The notes beneath the pieces were generated by a model. The model saw only the letters and a program-made list of their open reading frames with translations, searched no databases and was not told where the DNA came from. A stretch of DNA of 64,000 nt from Chitinophagaceae bacterium (lineage in GTDB: Bacteria > Bacteroidota > Bacteroidia > Chitinophagales > Chitinophagaceae): positions 619,729 to 683,728 of the forward strand of contig SEAC01000015.1 in the NCBI GenBank assembly GCA_004173235.1, given 5' to 3'. Every line of letters begins with the position of its first letter. Positions within the stretch are counted from its first letter, which is position 1. A program made the position numbers and the translations under genes. Shown in pieces: positions 52,488-59,539 of this stretch.

Positions 52488-53101
52488 ATGGTTCGTACAA
52501 TGGCAGAACTGGCGGCATCGGGTGAAAGCCCCGAAGTATTGTTCTGGGTGGGCTGCGCCGGCTCGTTCGATCAGCGCGCGCAAAAGATCACCAAGGCCTT
52601 TGCCCCTGCCCGCACTGCTTCAACATCTTCAAAAACGAATACCCCGTACTCGGCGGCACCTACGAAGTGGTGCATCACACCACCTACCTCAACGAACTGA
52701 TACAGGCCGGCAAGATCCGCATGAAAGAAGGCGAGTCGTTCAAGGGCCGCAAGATCACCTACCACGACTCCTGCTACCTCGGTCGCGGCAACGACATCTA
52801 CGAAGCGCCGCGCCAGGTGCTCGAAGCGCTCGACGCCGAGCTGATTGAGATGAAGCGCTGCAAAAAGAATGGCCTCTGCTGCGGTGCCGGCGGTGCGCAA
52901 ATGTTCAAGGAAGAAGAAAAGGGCGACACCCGCATCAACCTCGAACGCTCCTCCGAAGCCATCGACACCGGCGCCTCCATCGTAGCGGCCGCCTGCCCCT
53001 TCTGCAACACCATGCTCACCGACGGCGTGAAGAATGCCGAAAAGGAAGAAAGCGTGCAGGTGCTGGATGTGGCGGAGCTCGTTGCGCGCTCGATGGCGTG
53101 A
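52488..53101 (+). pseudogene. CCG-domain (HdrB/GlpC-like) Fe-S protein with internal deletion and frameshift
   Basis: The N-terminal frame reads SPEVLFWVGCAGSFDQRAQKITKAF and then becomes unrelated after base 52600. From about 52607 the other frame supplies CPHCFNIFKNEYPVLGGTYEVVHHTTYL and continues with YHDSCYLGRGNDIYEAPR, RCKKNGLCCGAGGAQMF and ACPFCNTMLTDG to the stop at 53101. Intact relatives have about 60 residues between KAF and CPHC, including the first CTGDPARR-type motif. So roughly 180 bases are missing and the frame is shifted. It is the natural partner of the membrane Fe-S protein at 48521. An assembly error is the main alternative to a true lesion. Confidence 0.8.
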
Positions 53102-53104
53102 GCC

Positions 53105-53240
53105 TGGGAGAGAAAGAACGCAGATTTTTTATGATTTTTATGATTAACGCAGATAGAATTACGCGTGCGTCAGCAAATCATAATCAATCATAACAATCTG
53201 CGCATGCCACTTGTGGCATCTGCGTTCTTTCTCTACATCA
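53105..53240. repeat. MITE-like inverted repeat with AGAAAGAACGCAGAT ends
   Basis: GAGAGAAAGAACGCAGAT at about 53107 faces ATCTGCGTTCTTTCTCTAC at about 53218. Inner arms of ATGATTTTTATGATTA and AATCATAATCAATCAT extend the pairing. The 130-base unit fills the gap between the Fe-S pseudogene and the 170 aa gene and has no coding content. It could act as a terminator or be a small mobile relic. Confidence 0.75.
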
Positions 53241-53245
53241 CCGCC

Positions 53246-53253
53246 TAACTTTG
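53246..53253 (+). promoter_or_regulatory. TAnnTTTG element four bases before the 170 aa gene
   Basis: TAACTTTG is followed by CCGC and the ATG at 53258, the same four-base spacing as at 17020, 46864, purM and pcm. Confidence 0.6.
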
Positions 53254-53257
53254 CCGC

Positions 53258-53770
53258 ATGAACCTGGAATTCACCCACCTCCTCCCCCCCGACTTTGCCC
53301 CCGAATCGCGCGTATGGATCTACCAGGCCAACCGCCGCCTGTTTATGGGCGAGGCGCTGGAGCTGGAACCCGAGCTGGAGAACTTCTGCGCCGCCTGGCG
53401 CTCGCACGGCGCCAAGGTGCAGGCTTACGGCAACCTGCTGTTCGGGCAGTTCCTGCTGCTGATGGCCGACGAGCGCGCCGCCGGCGTATCGGGCTGCAGC
53501 ACCGACTCCTCCGTGCATTTCGTGCAGGAAGCGGGCAAGCGTTTCAACGTCGACTTCTTCAACCGCACCCACCTGGCCTTCTTTGTAAAAGACAAGATCG
53601 AGACCATCCCGATGGCGCAACTGCAACCGGCCCTCAATGCGGGCCTCGTGAACGGCGACACCCTCTACTTCAACAACACCGTGGCCACCCGCGCCGAGCT
53701 CGAATCCAAATGGATCATCCCGGTAAAGGACAGCTGGCTGGCGGGACGTTTTTCGATGATCAAGGCCTGA
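53258..53770 (+). CDS. Conserved Bacteroidota protein, uncharacterised
   Basis: The 170-residue soluble protein has a compact alpha/beta pattern: SRVWIYQANRRLFMGEALELEPELENFCAAWRSHG, then GQFLLLMADERAAGVSGCSTDSSVHFVQEAGKRFNVDFFNRTHLAFF and the tail KWIIPVKDSWLAGRFSM. The segment with GCSTDSSVHF is the most characteristic. I recall relatives in Bacteroidota databases carrying the label ABC transporter ATPase, but it has no Walker A, signature or Walker B motif. So that label is not supported, and the function is unknown. Confidence 0.8.
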   Translation: MNLEFTHLLPPDFAPESRVWIYQANRRLFMGEALELEPELENFCAAWRSHGAKVQAYGNLLFGQFLLLMADERAAGVSGCSTDSSVHFVQEAGKRFNVDFFNRTHLAFFVKDKIETIPMAQLQPALNAGLVNGDTLYFNNTVATRAELESKWIIPVKDSWLAGRFSMIKA

Positions 53771-53800
53771 GCCATTCAGTTGCATTCTGCGGCGGTGGCA

Positions 53801-54200
53801 CCCGGAGGGCGTCCATCCCGGTAACGAGCTGGTAGCGCCTGCCGGACGGCAGCGCAGCCGCCCGCCCCACCGCACATCTACGCACCACCACCCACATCGG
53901 CATACGCCCACGCCCGGAGGGCGTCCATCCCGGTAACCAGCTGGCGCAGCCTGCCGGACGGTAGCGCAGCCGCCCGCCCCACCGCACATCTACGCGCCAC
54001 CACCCCCATCGGCATACGCCGACGCCCGGAGGGCGTCCATCCCGGTAACGAGCTGGTAGCGCCTGCCGGACGGTAGCGCAGCCGCCCGCCCCACCGCACA
54101 TCTACGCACCACCACCCACATCGGCATACGCCCACGCCCGGAGGGCGTTCATCCCGGTAACCAGCTGGCGCAGCCTGCCGGGCTGTGCCGCAGCCGCGGC
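53801..54200. repeat. 112-base tandem repeat, four copies in alternating pairs
   Basis: The phrase CCCGGAGGGCGTCCATCCCG starts at 53801, 53913, 54025 and, with one change, 54137, giving an exact 112-base period. Copies 1 and 3 share ACGAGCTGGTAGCGCC, whereas copies 2 and 4 share ACCAGCTGGCGCAGCC, so the larger unit is 224 bases. The fourth copy breaks off near 54180-54200. Several minus-strand frames stay open through it, but their repeats copy the DNA period and carry no domain. Confidence 0.85.
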
Positions 54201-54260
54201 ACTCCGCGCCCCGAAGGGGCGCTATCCCGCGCTCCCAGGTGGCTGAGCCTCCTCCTCAGG

Positions 54261-54515
54261 GGAGCATGCCATCTTCCGCACCAAAAACCCTCCTCCCCAC
54301 CGGAGCGCCCTTTCTTCCACGCGCAAAACGGTCCTCCAAACTGGAGCGCCCCTTCTTCCACGCGCAAAAGCTTCCTCCAAACCGGAGCGCCCTTTCTTCC
54401 ACGCGCAAAAGCTTCCTCCAATCTGGAGCGCTCTTTCTTCCGCGCGCAAAAGCTTCCTCCCCTCGGGAGCGCCCTTTCTTCCGCGCGCAGTACCCCCCTC
54501 CAAACGGGGGCACCC
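54261..54515. repeat. 41-base tandem repeat, six copies upstream of miaB
   Basis: GGAGCGCCC starts at 54302, 54343, 54384, 54425 and 54466, with a degenerate sixth at 54507: a constant 41-base period. Each unit contains TTTCTTCC(A/G)CGCGCAAAAGCTT and CCTCC. There are no unique spacers, so it is not a CRISPR array. It ends about 50 bases before the miaB promoter. Confidence 0.88.
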
Positions 54516-54567
54516 TAACTCGCGCGCATTATAGCTGCCACTTTGTCACCATTTGGGGCGCGTGCGT

Positions 54568-54575
54568 TATCTTTG
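54568..54575 (+). promoter_or_regulatory. Promoter of miaB
   Basis: TATCTTTG matches TAnnTTTG, and TTTG at 54542-54545 lies 22 bases upstream in the -33 position. The miaB ATG is 17 bases downstream. Confidence 0.65.
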
Positions 54576-54592
54576 CCCCCTATTGTTTCGTT

Positions 54593-56005
54593 ATGCTGGA
54601 AATGACTGAGAAAGTGATCGACGAACGCCGCCAGGGCGAGGCCTACGCGCCTTCCGTCATCGACGCCGTGGGCGCGGGACGCCATTTTTACATCGAGAGC
54701 TACGGCTGCGCGATGAACTTCGCCGACTCCGAGATCGTAGCCTCCATCCTCGCCGAAGAAGGCTTCGGCGCCACCCGCAACTGGGAAGAAGCCGATCTTA
54801 TCCTCCTCAACACGTGCTCCATCCGCGAAAAGGCGGAGCAGACCGTCCGCAAGCGCCTCACCGAATTCCGCAAGCTGAAGCGCCGCCGCCCCTCCCTGCT
54901 CGTGGGCGTGCTGGGCTGCATGGCCGAGCGCCTTAAAAGCAGGTTTTTGGAAGAAGAAAAACTGGTGGACCTGGTGGTGGGCCCCGACGCCTACCGCAGC
55001 CTGCCGCAGCTCATTAACGAAGCCGATGGCGGACAGAAAGGCATCAACGTGCTCCTCAGCCGCGAAGAAACCTATGCCGACATCGCGCCGGTGCGCCTCA
55101 ACTCCAACGGCATCACTGCCTTTGTAAGCATCATGCGCGGATGCAACAATATGTGCTCCTTTTGCGTGGTGCCGTTTACCCGTGGCCGCGAGCGCTCGCG
55201 CGACCATGCATCCATCCTCTCCGAATGCCGCAGCCTCTTCGAAGGCGGTTACCGCGAGGTGACGCTGCTGGGGCAGAACGTGGACTCCTATTATTTCGCC
55301 GCCGACGGGCAGGAGCCGGTGACCTTCGCGCGCCTGCTCGAAGAGGTGGCCCTCATCTCGCCCAACCTGCGCGTGCGTTTTTCTACCTCGCATCCCAAAG
55401 ACATCACCGACGAAGTGATCCACACGATGGCGAAGTACGAGAACATCTGCAAATACATTCACCTGCCGCTGCAAAGCGGATCCACGCGCGTGTTGCAGCT
55501 GATGAACCGCACCTATACCCGCGAGTGGTACCAGGCAAAGGTGGACCGCATCCGCGCCATCATTCCCGATTGCGCACTGTCGTCGGACGTGATCGCGGGT
55601 TTTTGCACCGAGACCGAAGAAGACCACCAGGCAACGCTTTCGATGATGGAATACGTGGGCTACGAGATGAGCTACATGTTCTTTTACAGCGAGCGCCCCG
55701 GCACGCTGGCGCAGCGCCGCTACACCGACGATGTGCCGGAAGAAGTGAAGAAGCGCCGCCTCGCCGAGATCGTCAGCCTGCAAAACCGCCTCTCACGCGA
55801 GAGCAACGACCGCGACCTCGGCATCGTTACGAAGGTGCTCATTGAGGCCACCTCCAAGCGCTCCGAGAGCGACTGGATGGGACGAAACTCGCAAAACAAA
55901 GTCATCGTTTTTCCAAAGAATGGTCAGCAGCTGAAGCCCGGCGACTATGTGCACGTGAAAGTGCATACGTGCACGCAGGCCACCCTGCTCGGAACTATCG
56001 TATAA
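54593..56005 (+). CDS. miaB: tRNA-2-methylthio-N6-dimethylallyladenosine synthase
   Basis: MiaB is a radical-SAM enzyme that adds a methylthio group to i6A37 of tRNAs. The 470-residue protein has the UPF0004 domain with three cluster Cys ([32 protein letters not shown]). The radical-SAM motif is [21 protein letters not shown], and a C-terminal TRAM domain ends in LGTIV. I chose ATG 54593; ATG 54602 is equally possible. The frame is open for 400 bases further upstream but only through the tandem repeats. A sigma-54 activator gene follows nine bases later. Confidence 0.96.
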   Translation: MLEMTEKVIDERRQGEAYAPSVIDAVGAGRHFYIESYGCAMNFADSEIVASILAEEGFGATRNWEEADLILLNTCSIREKAEQTVRKRLTEFRKLKRRRPSLLVGVLGCMAERLKSRFLEEEKLVDLVVGPDAYRSLPQLINEADGGQKGINVLLSREETYADIAPVRLNSNGITAFVSIMRGCNNMCSFCVVPFTRGRERSRDHASILSECRSLFEGGYREVTLLGQNVDSYYFAADGQEPVTFARLLEEVALISPNLRVRFSTSHPKDITDEVIHTMAKYENICKYIHLPLQSGSTRVLQLMNRTYTREWYQAKVDRIRAIIPDCALSSDVIAGFCTETEEDHQATLSMMEYVGYEMSYMFFYSERPGTLAQRRYTDDVPEEVKKRRLAEIVSLQNRLSRESNDRDLGIVTKVLIEATSKRSESDWMGRNSQNKVIVFPKNGQQLKPGDYVHVKVHTCTQATLLGTIV

Positions 56006-56014
56006 ATACAGGAC

Positions 56015-57268
56015 ATGGATCTGCAAAGCATTAAGAATCGTTTCGCCATCATCGGCAACTCGCCCGCACTCAACTACGCCCTGCAGGTGGCCGTTCAGGT
56101 ATCCAACACGGATCTCACCGTGCTGATCAACGGCGAGAGCGGCGTGGGCAAGGAAGCCTTTTCGCATATCATTCATTCGCTCTCCGCGCGCAAGCACAAC
56201 CCGTTCATCGCGGTCAACTGCGGCGCCATACCCGAAGGCACCATCGACTCTGAGTTGTTTGGCCACGAGAAGGGATCGTTTACCGGCGCTGCCGATGGCC
56301 GCAAGGGCTACTTCGAAACCGTCAACGGCGGAAGCATCTTTCTCGACGAGATCGGCGAGATGCCGCTGGGCACGCAGGCGCGCCTGCTGCGGGTGCTCGA
56401 AACGGGCGAGTTCATCCGCGTGGGGTCGTCGAAGGTTCAAAAGACCGACGTGCGCGTGATTGCCGCCACCAACCGCGACCTGCTGCAGCAGGTGCAGGCC
56501 GGCAAGTTTCGCGAAGACCTCTACTACCGCCTCAACACCGTGCCCATCCGCGTGCCCGCGCTCCGCGATAGAAAGGAAGACATACCGTTGCTGTTCCGCA
56601 AGTTCGTGGTTGATTTCAGCGAGCGCTACAAAACGCCGCCCATCCAGCTCGACGACGCCGCGCGCAACCGCATCCAGCAATACACCTGGCCCGGCAACGT
56701 GCGCGAGCTGAAGAACATCGCCGAGCAGATCTCCGTGCTGGCCACCGACAAGCAGGTGAATGCGCAGGAGCTCGAGCGCTTTTTGCCCGAGGCCAACATG
56801 AACCGCTTGCCCGTACTTGTGTCGCATGGCGGCGGCGGAAGCAGCGAAGGCGCGTTCAGCAACGAGCGCGAGATCCTGTACAAGCTGTTTTTCGATATGA
56901 AGCGCGATGTGACCGAGCTGAAGAAGCTGATGGCCGATATCCTGCAAAACCCCGGCGCCGCGGCGTCGCATCCTTCTCTCTTCCGCGAGCTCCAGGAGCT
57001 GCAGCCGCACGGCTTGGGCGACGACGGCGGCATGCCCGTGCTGGTGCCCCACAACACCGGCCTGCCCGGCCAGCCCGTCATCCTCCACAACGACATTCAC
57101 CATCACGAAGAAGTGGAGGAAAGCCTCAACATCATGGATAAGGAGAAGGAGCTGATCATCAAAGCGCTGAAGAAGCACAAGAACAAGCGCAAAGACGCCG
57201 CCTCCGACCTGGGCATCAGCGAGCGCACCTTGTACCGGAAGTTGAAGGAGTATAATATCGACGAGTAG
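56015..57268 (+). CDS. Sigma-54-interacting transcriptional activator
   Basis: The 417-residue protein has no receiver domain. The AAA+ domain occupies about residues 8-240: Walker A GESGVGKEA, the sigma-54-contact loop GSFTGA (a variant of GAFTGA), Walker B GGSIFLDEIGEM and the arginine-finger region YYRLNTVPIRVPALRDRKED. A linker rich in Gly and Glu follows, then a Fis-type helix-turn-helix (KRKDAASDLGISERTLYRKLKEYNI). Without a sensory domain its activity may be set by level or a partner. It lies nine bases after miaB. Confidence 0.93.
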   Translation: MDLQSIKNRFAIIGNSPALNYALQVAVQVSNTDLTVLINGESGVGKEAFSHIIHSLSARKHNPFIAVNCGAIPEGTIDSELFGHEKGSFTGAADGRKGYFETVNGGSIFLDEIGEMPLGTQARLLRVLETGEFIRVGSSKVQKTDVRVIAATNRDLLQQVQAGKFREDLYYRLNTVPIRVPALRDRKEDIPLLFRKFVVDFSERYKTPPIQLDDAARNRIQQYTWPGNVRELKNIAEQISVLATDKQVNAQELERFLPEANMNRLPVLVSHGGGGSSEGAFSNEREILYKLFFDMKRDVTELKKLMADILQNPGAAASHPSLFRELQELQPHGLGDDGGMPVLVPHNTGLPGQPVILHNDIHHHEEVEESLNIMDKEKELIIKALKKHKNKRKDAASDLGISERTLYRKLKEYNIDE

Positions 57269-57745
57269 GAATGTGCTAATGGGGTGATGGGGTAATGTGC
57301 TAATGGGGTAATGTGCTAATGGGGTAATAGGGTGATTGCCTACTTGACCGTCATTGCAACGCAGCCTCACCTGACCGTCCTTGCAAAGCAGCCTCACCTG
57401 CCCGTCATTGCAACCCAGCCTCACCTGACCGTCATTGCAACGCATCCTCACCTGACCGTCATTGCGAAGCAGCCTCACCTGACCGTCATTGCGAAGCAGC
57501 GAACGAAGTGGAGCTGCTGAAGCAATCTTATACGGGGGCATCGCCGCCCCGGGAATCCGGCCAGCGGCAAAGCCGCGGCGGCGGATTGCTTCGGGCCTGC
57601 CGCTCCGCTCCGGCCCTCGCAATGACGAAGAAAGGAATGAGGCCCTCGCAATCACGAACGGCAATGTATTACCACATTACCACATTCGCACATCACCACA
57701 TTGTATTAACCCATCACCCCATTAGCATATTACCCCATTCGTTAC
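57269..57745. repeat. Nested inverted repeat with six 27-base copies and a REP-like core
   Basis: Outer arms: GCTAATGGGGTGATGGGGTAATG (three degenerate copies, 57279-57335) face CATCACCCCATTAGC-type copies at 57665-57745. Inside, six copies of a 27-base unit with GACCGTCATTGCAA and CAGCCTCACCT start at 57346, 57373, 57400, 57427, 57454 and 57481. The last copy runs into a REP-like palindrome (CATTGCGAAGCAG, GAAGCAATC, then GATTGCTTCGG and CCTCGCAATGACG). A minus-strand frame stays open because 27 is a multiple of three. No gene is supported in these 486 bases. Confidence 0.8.
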
Positions 57746-57754
57746 TTTTACACC

Positions 57755-58288
57755 ATGCGCTCCCTCCGAATCCTGTCGCTCCCGCTCCTGCTTCTTGTCG
57801 TTCTTGCCTTTGTGGGCACGTCCAACAGCGGCTGCGGTGTATATAGCTTCCGTGATGTGTCGATACCGGATTCCATCAAGAGCATCCGCATACAAAAGAT
57901 CGAGAACGTGGCGCCCTATGTGAACCCGCAGCTGGCGCCCAACCTTACGGAGCGCCTGCGCCGTAAGGTGCTCAACCAAACCCGCCTCAACCTCACCAAC
58001 GACGACCGTGCCGACTACGACGTGAATGCAACCGTGACCGACTATTCGGTGACTACTTCGGGCGTGGGCACCAACAGCACCACTACGCTCAACCGTCTTA
58101 CCATCACGGTGCGTATGAGCCTTACCAACAACCGCAACCCCAACGCGGTGCCGCAGGAGCAGACCATCAGCCGCTCGTTCGACTTCTCGGCCAACCTTTC
58201 GCTGCAGCAGGCCGAGGCCAGCCTGCTCGACCAGATGCTCAATGGACTGTCGGATGATATTTTCAACCGCCTGTTCTCCAATTGGTAA
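57755..58288 (+). CDS. lptE: LPS-assembly lipoprotein LptE
   Basis: LptE plugs LptD in the outer membrane during lipopolysaccharide insertion. The 177-residue protein has a signal peptide (SLRILSLPLLLLVVLAFVG) with a lipobox-like NSGC near residue 27. It has YSFRDVSIPDSIKSIRIQKIENVAPYVNPQLAPNLTERLRRKVLNQT and a beta-strand-rich middle, then DQMLNGLSDDIFNRLFSNW. This is the Bacteroidota pattern (GVYSF, then a TEALRDKL-like helix). The next gene starts 20 bases later; secG is third in the group. Confidence 0.87.
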   Translation: MRSLRILSLPLLLLVVLAFVGTSNSGCGVYSFRDVSIPDSIKSIRIQKIENVAPYVNPQLAPNLTERLRRKVLNQTRLNLTNDDRADYDVNATVTDYSVTTSGVGTNSTTTLNRLTITVRMSLTNNRNPNAVPQEQTISRSFDFSANLSLQQAEASLLDQMLNGLSDDIFNRLFSNW

Positions 58289-58308
58289 TCGCGGCTTAAT
58301 TTGGCGGC

Positions 58309-59133
58309 ATGGCAGCGCCGATGAACCGCCTTTCCGAATCACTTTTCCAGAAGTCGTTTGCCGACTGCAGCGCAGAAGAACTCCGGCAGCTCACCGCGCA
58401 GTATCCCTACTTTGCGCCCGCACATTTTCTCCTGCTGAAAAAGTTCGATCCTTCATCCGAAGAATACCGCCGCCAATACCAGAAGGCGCAATTGTATTTC
58501 CATGATCCGCTCGGCTTCGAATTCTTCCTGCATCGTACCGATGAAACCGAAGCATTCGTAGCGGAAGAAGCTATGCCCACAGATGCAGCTTCGCCTGAAG
58601 AAGTGACGGAAGCGCGGGCCGCCGAATTTTATCCCGCATCCTTTGGCGAATCGGTTACTGCAACCGAAGAAGACGCGTCTGAAGAAACCGGCGACCCCGA
58701 CGACACCGAAGCCTCCGGCCCCGTACCGCAGCTCGCCGGCATCGACCTCAACGCACCGCCCGAAGGAGACCTCAGTTTCGACCCCTACCACGCCGTGGAC
58801 TATTTCGCGTCGCAAGGCATCAAGCTTTCGCGCGAGGAAGTGGGCACCGATAAGTTTGGCAAGCAGCTCAAGAGTTTTACCGACTGGCTGAAGACGATGA
58901 AACGCATCACGCCCGAGGCGGCGTCGAACCTGGATGCCAAGGCCGAAGCAGGCGTGGAGCACATGGCCGACCATTCGGTGAAAGACTCGAACGTGCTTAC
59001 CGAGTCGATGGCCGAAGTGTGGCTGAAGCAGGGAAACAAGCGCAAAGCGGCCGACATTTACCGTAAATTAAGTTTGCTGCATCCCCAGAAAAGTGCTTAT
59101 TTTGCGGACAAAATCAACAGCCTCAACGTTTAA
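58309..59133 (+). CDS. Conserved protein between lptE and secG, uncharacterised
   Basis: The 274-residue protein starts MNRLSESLFQKSFADCSAEELRQLTAQYPYFAPAHFLLLKKF, which looks like a helical domain. A long acidic, low-complexity middle follows (about residues 80-150, rich in Glu, Ala and Thr). The C-terminal helical region is LTESMAEVWLKQGNKRKAADIYRKLSLLHPQKSAYFADKI and resembles a TPR pair. I do not know a named family. It sits between lptE and secG with short gaps, so it is probably in their operon and may serve the envelope. An alternative start is the ATG at 58321. Confidence 0.78.
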   Translation: MAAPMNRLSESLFQKSFADCSAEELRQLTAQYPYFAPAHFLLLKKFDPSSEEYRRQYQKAQLYFHDPLGFEFFLHRTDETEAFVAEEAMPTDAASPEEVTEARAAEFYPASFGESVTATEEDASEETGDPDDTEASGPVPQLAGIDLNAPPEGDLSFDPYHAVDYFASQGIKLSREEVGTDKFGKQLKSFTDWLKTMKRITPEAASNLDAKAEAGVEHMADHSVKDSNVLTESMAEVWLKQGNKRKAADIYRKLSLLHPQKSAYFADKINSLNV

Positions 59134-59142
59134 TATCGCAGT

Positions 59143-59463
59143 ATGACCACCTTGTTCCTGATCCTGATCGTTCTTTCTGCCGTGATCCTGGGCTTCTTCG
59201 TTCTGGTACAAAACCCCAAAGGCGGTGGCCTGGCAGGTAATGTCGGCGGGCTCAGCAACCAGTTTATGGGTGTAAAGCAAACAACCGACGTGCTTGAGAA
59301 AGGTACGTGGATCTTTGCCGCGCTCATTGCCGTTCTGTGCCTTACTTCCACGTTCTTCATCCACGCCGGAAGCAAGGAAACAGGTCTCGAAGGCATCGGC
59401 ACCGGCGCCGTTCAACAGCGTCCTGCAACCACTACGCCCGCTCCTGCAACGCCTGCCAAATAA
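59143..59463 (+). CDS. secG: Preprotein translocase subunit SecG
   Basis: SecG is the small accessory subunit of the SecYEG channel. The 106-residue protein has two membrane helices (LFLILIVLSAVILGFFVLVQ and WIFAALIAVLCLTSTFFI) and between them the signature NPKGGGLAG, then GGLSNQFMGVKQTTD. The C-terminal tail is Thr, Pro and Ala-rich. It ends the lptE operon and a terminator follows. Confidence 0.94.
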   Translation: MTTLFLILIVLSAVILGFFVLVQNPKGGGLAGNVGGLSNQFMGVKQTTDVLEKGTWIFAALIAVLCLTSTFFIHAGSKETGLEGIGTGAVQQRPATTTPAPATPAK

Positions 59464-59494
59464 TTCCGCAGGCCTAACATATTCTTAAGAGAAG

Positions 59495-59520
59495 GCCCTG
59501 CCACACCGGCAGGGTTTTTT
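59495..59520 (+). terminator. Terminator after secG
   Basis: A CCCTGCC/GGCAGGG stem with a five-base loop is followed by six T residues, 32 bases past the stop. Confidence 0.85.
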
Positions 59521-59539
59521 CATTTACTTTACCCCGGTT

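Noticed and set aside
53258..53770. An ABC transporter ATPase
   Set aside because: The 170 aa protein lacks Walker A, signature and Walker B motifs, so that label is not supported.
53760..54135. Several minus-strand frames with MCGGAGGCATVRQ-type repeats
   Set aside because: They follow the 112-base DNA repeat, have no start signal or domain, and change frame between copies.
54261..54515. Possible CRISPR array
   Set aside because: The whole 41-base unit repeats without unique spacers, and no cas genes are present. The same holds for the 27-base and 112-base arrays.
54185..54592. A 136-codon in-frame extension of MiaB
   Set aside because: It is translated 41-base repeat DNA, lies upstream of a good promoter, and MiaB proteins start at the UPF0004 domain.
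55793..57664. A 623-codon minus-strand frame with repeats of CNDGQVRL
   Set aside because: It is antisense to the sigma-54 activator and runs into the 27-base DNA repeat, whose period is a multiple of three. The peptide repeat only mirrors the DNA repeat.
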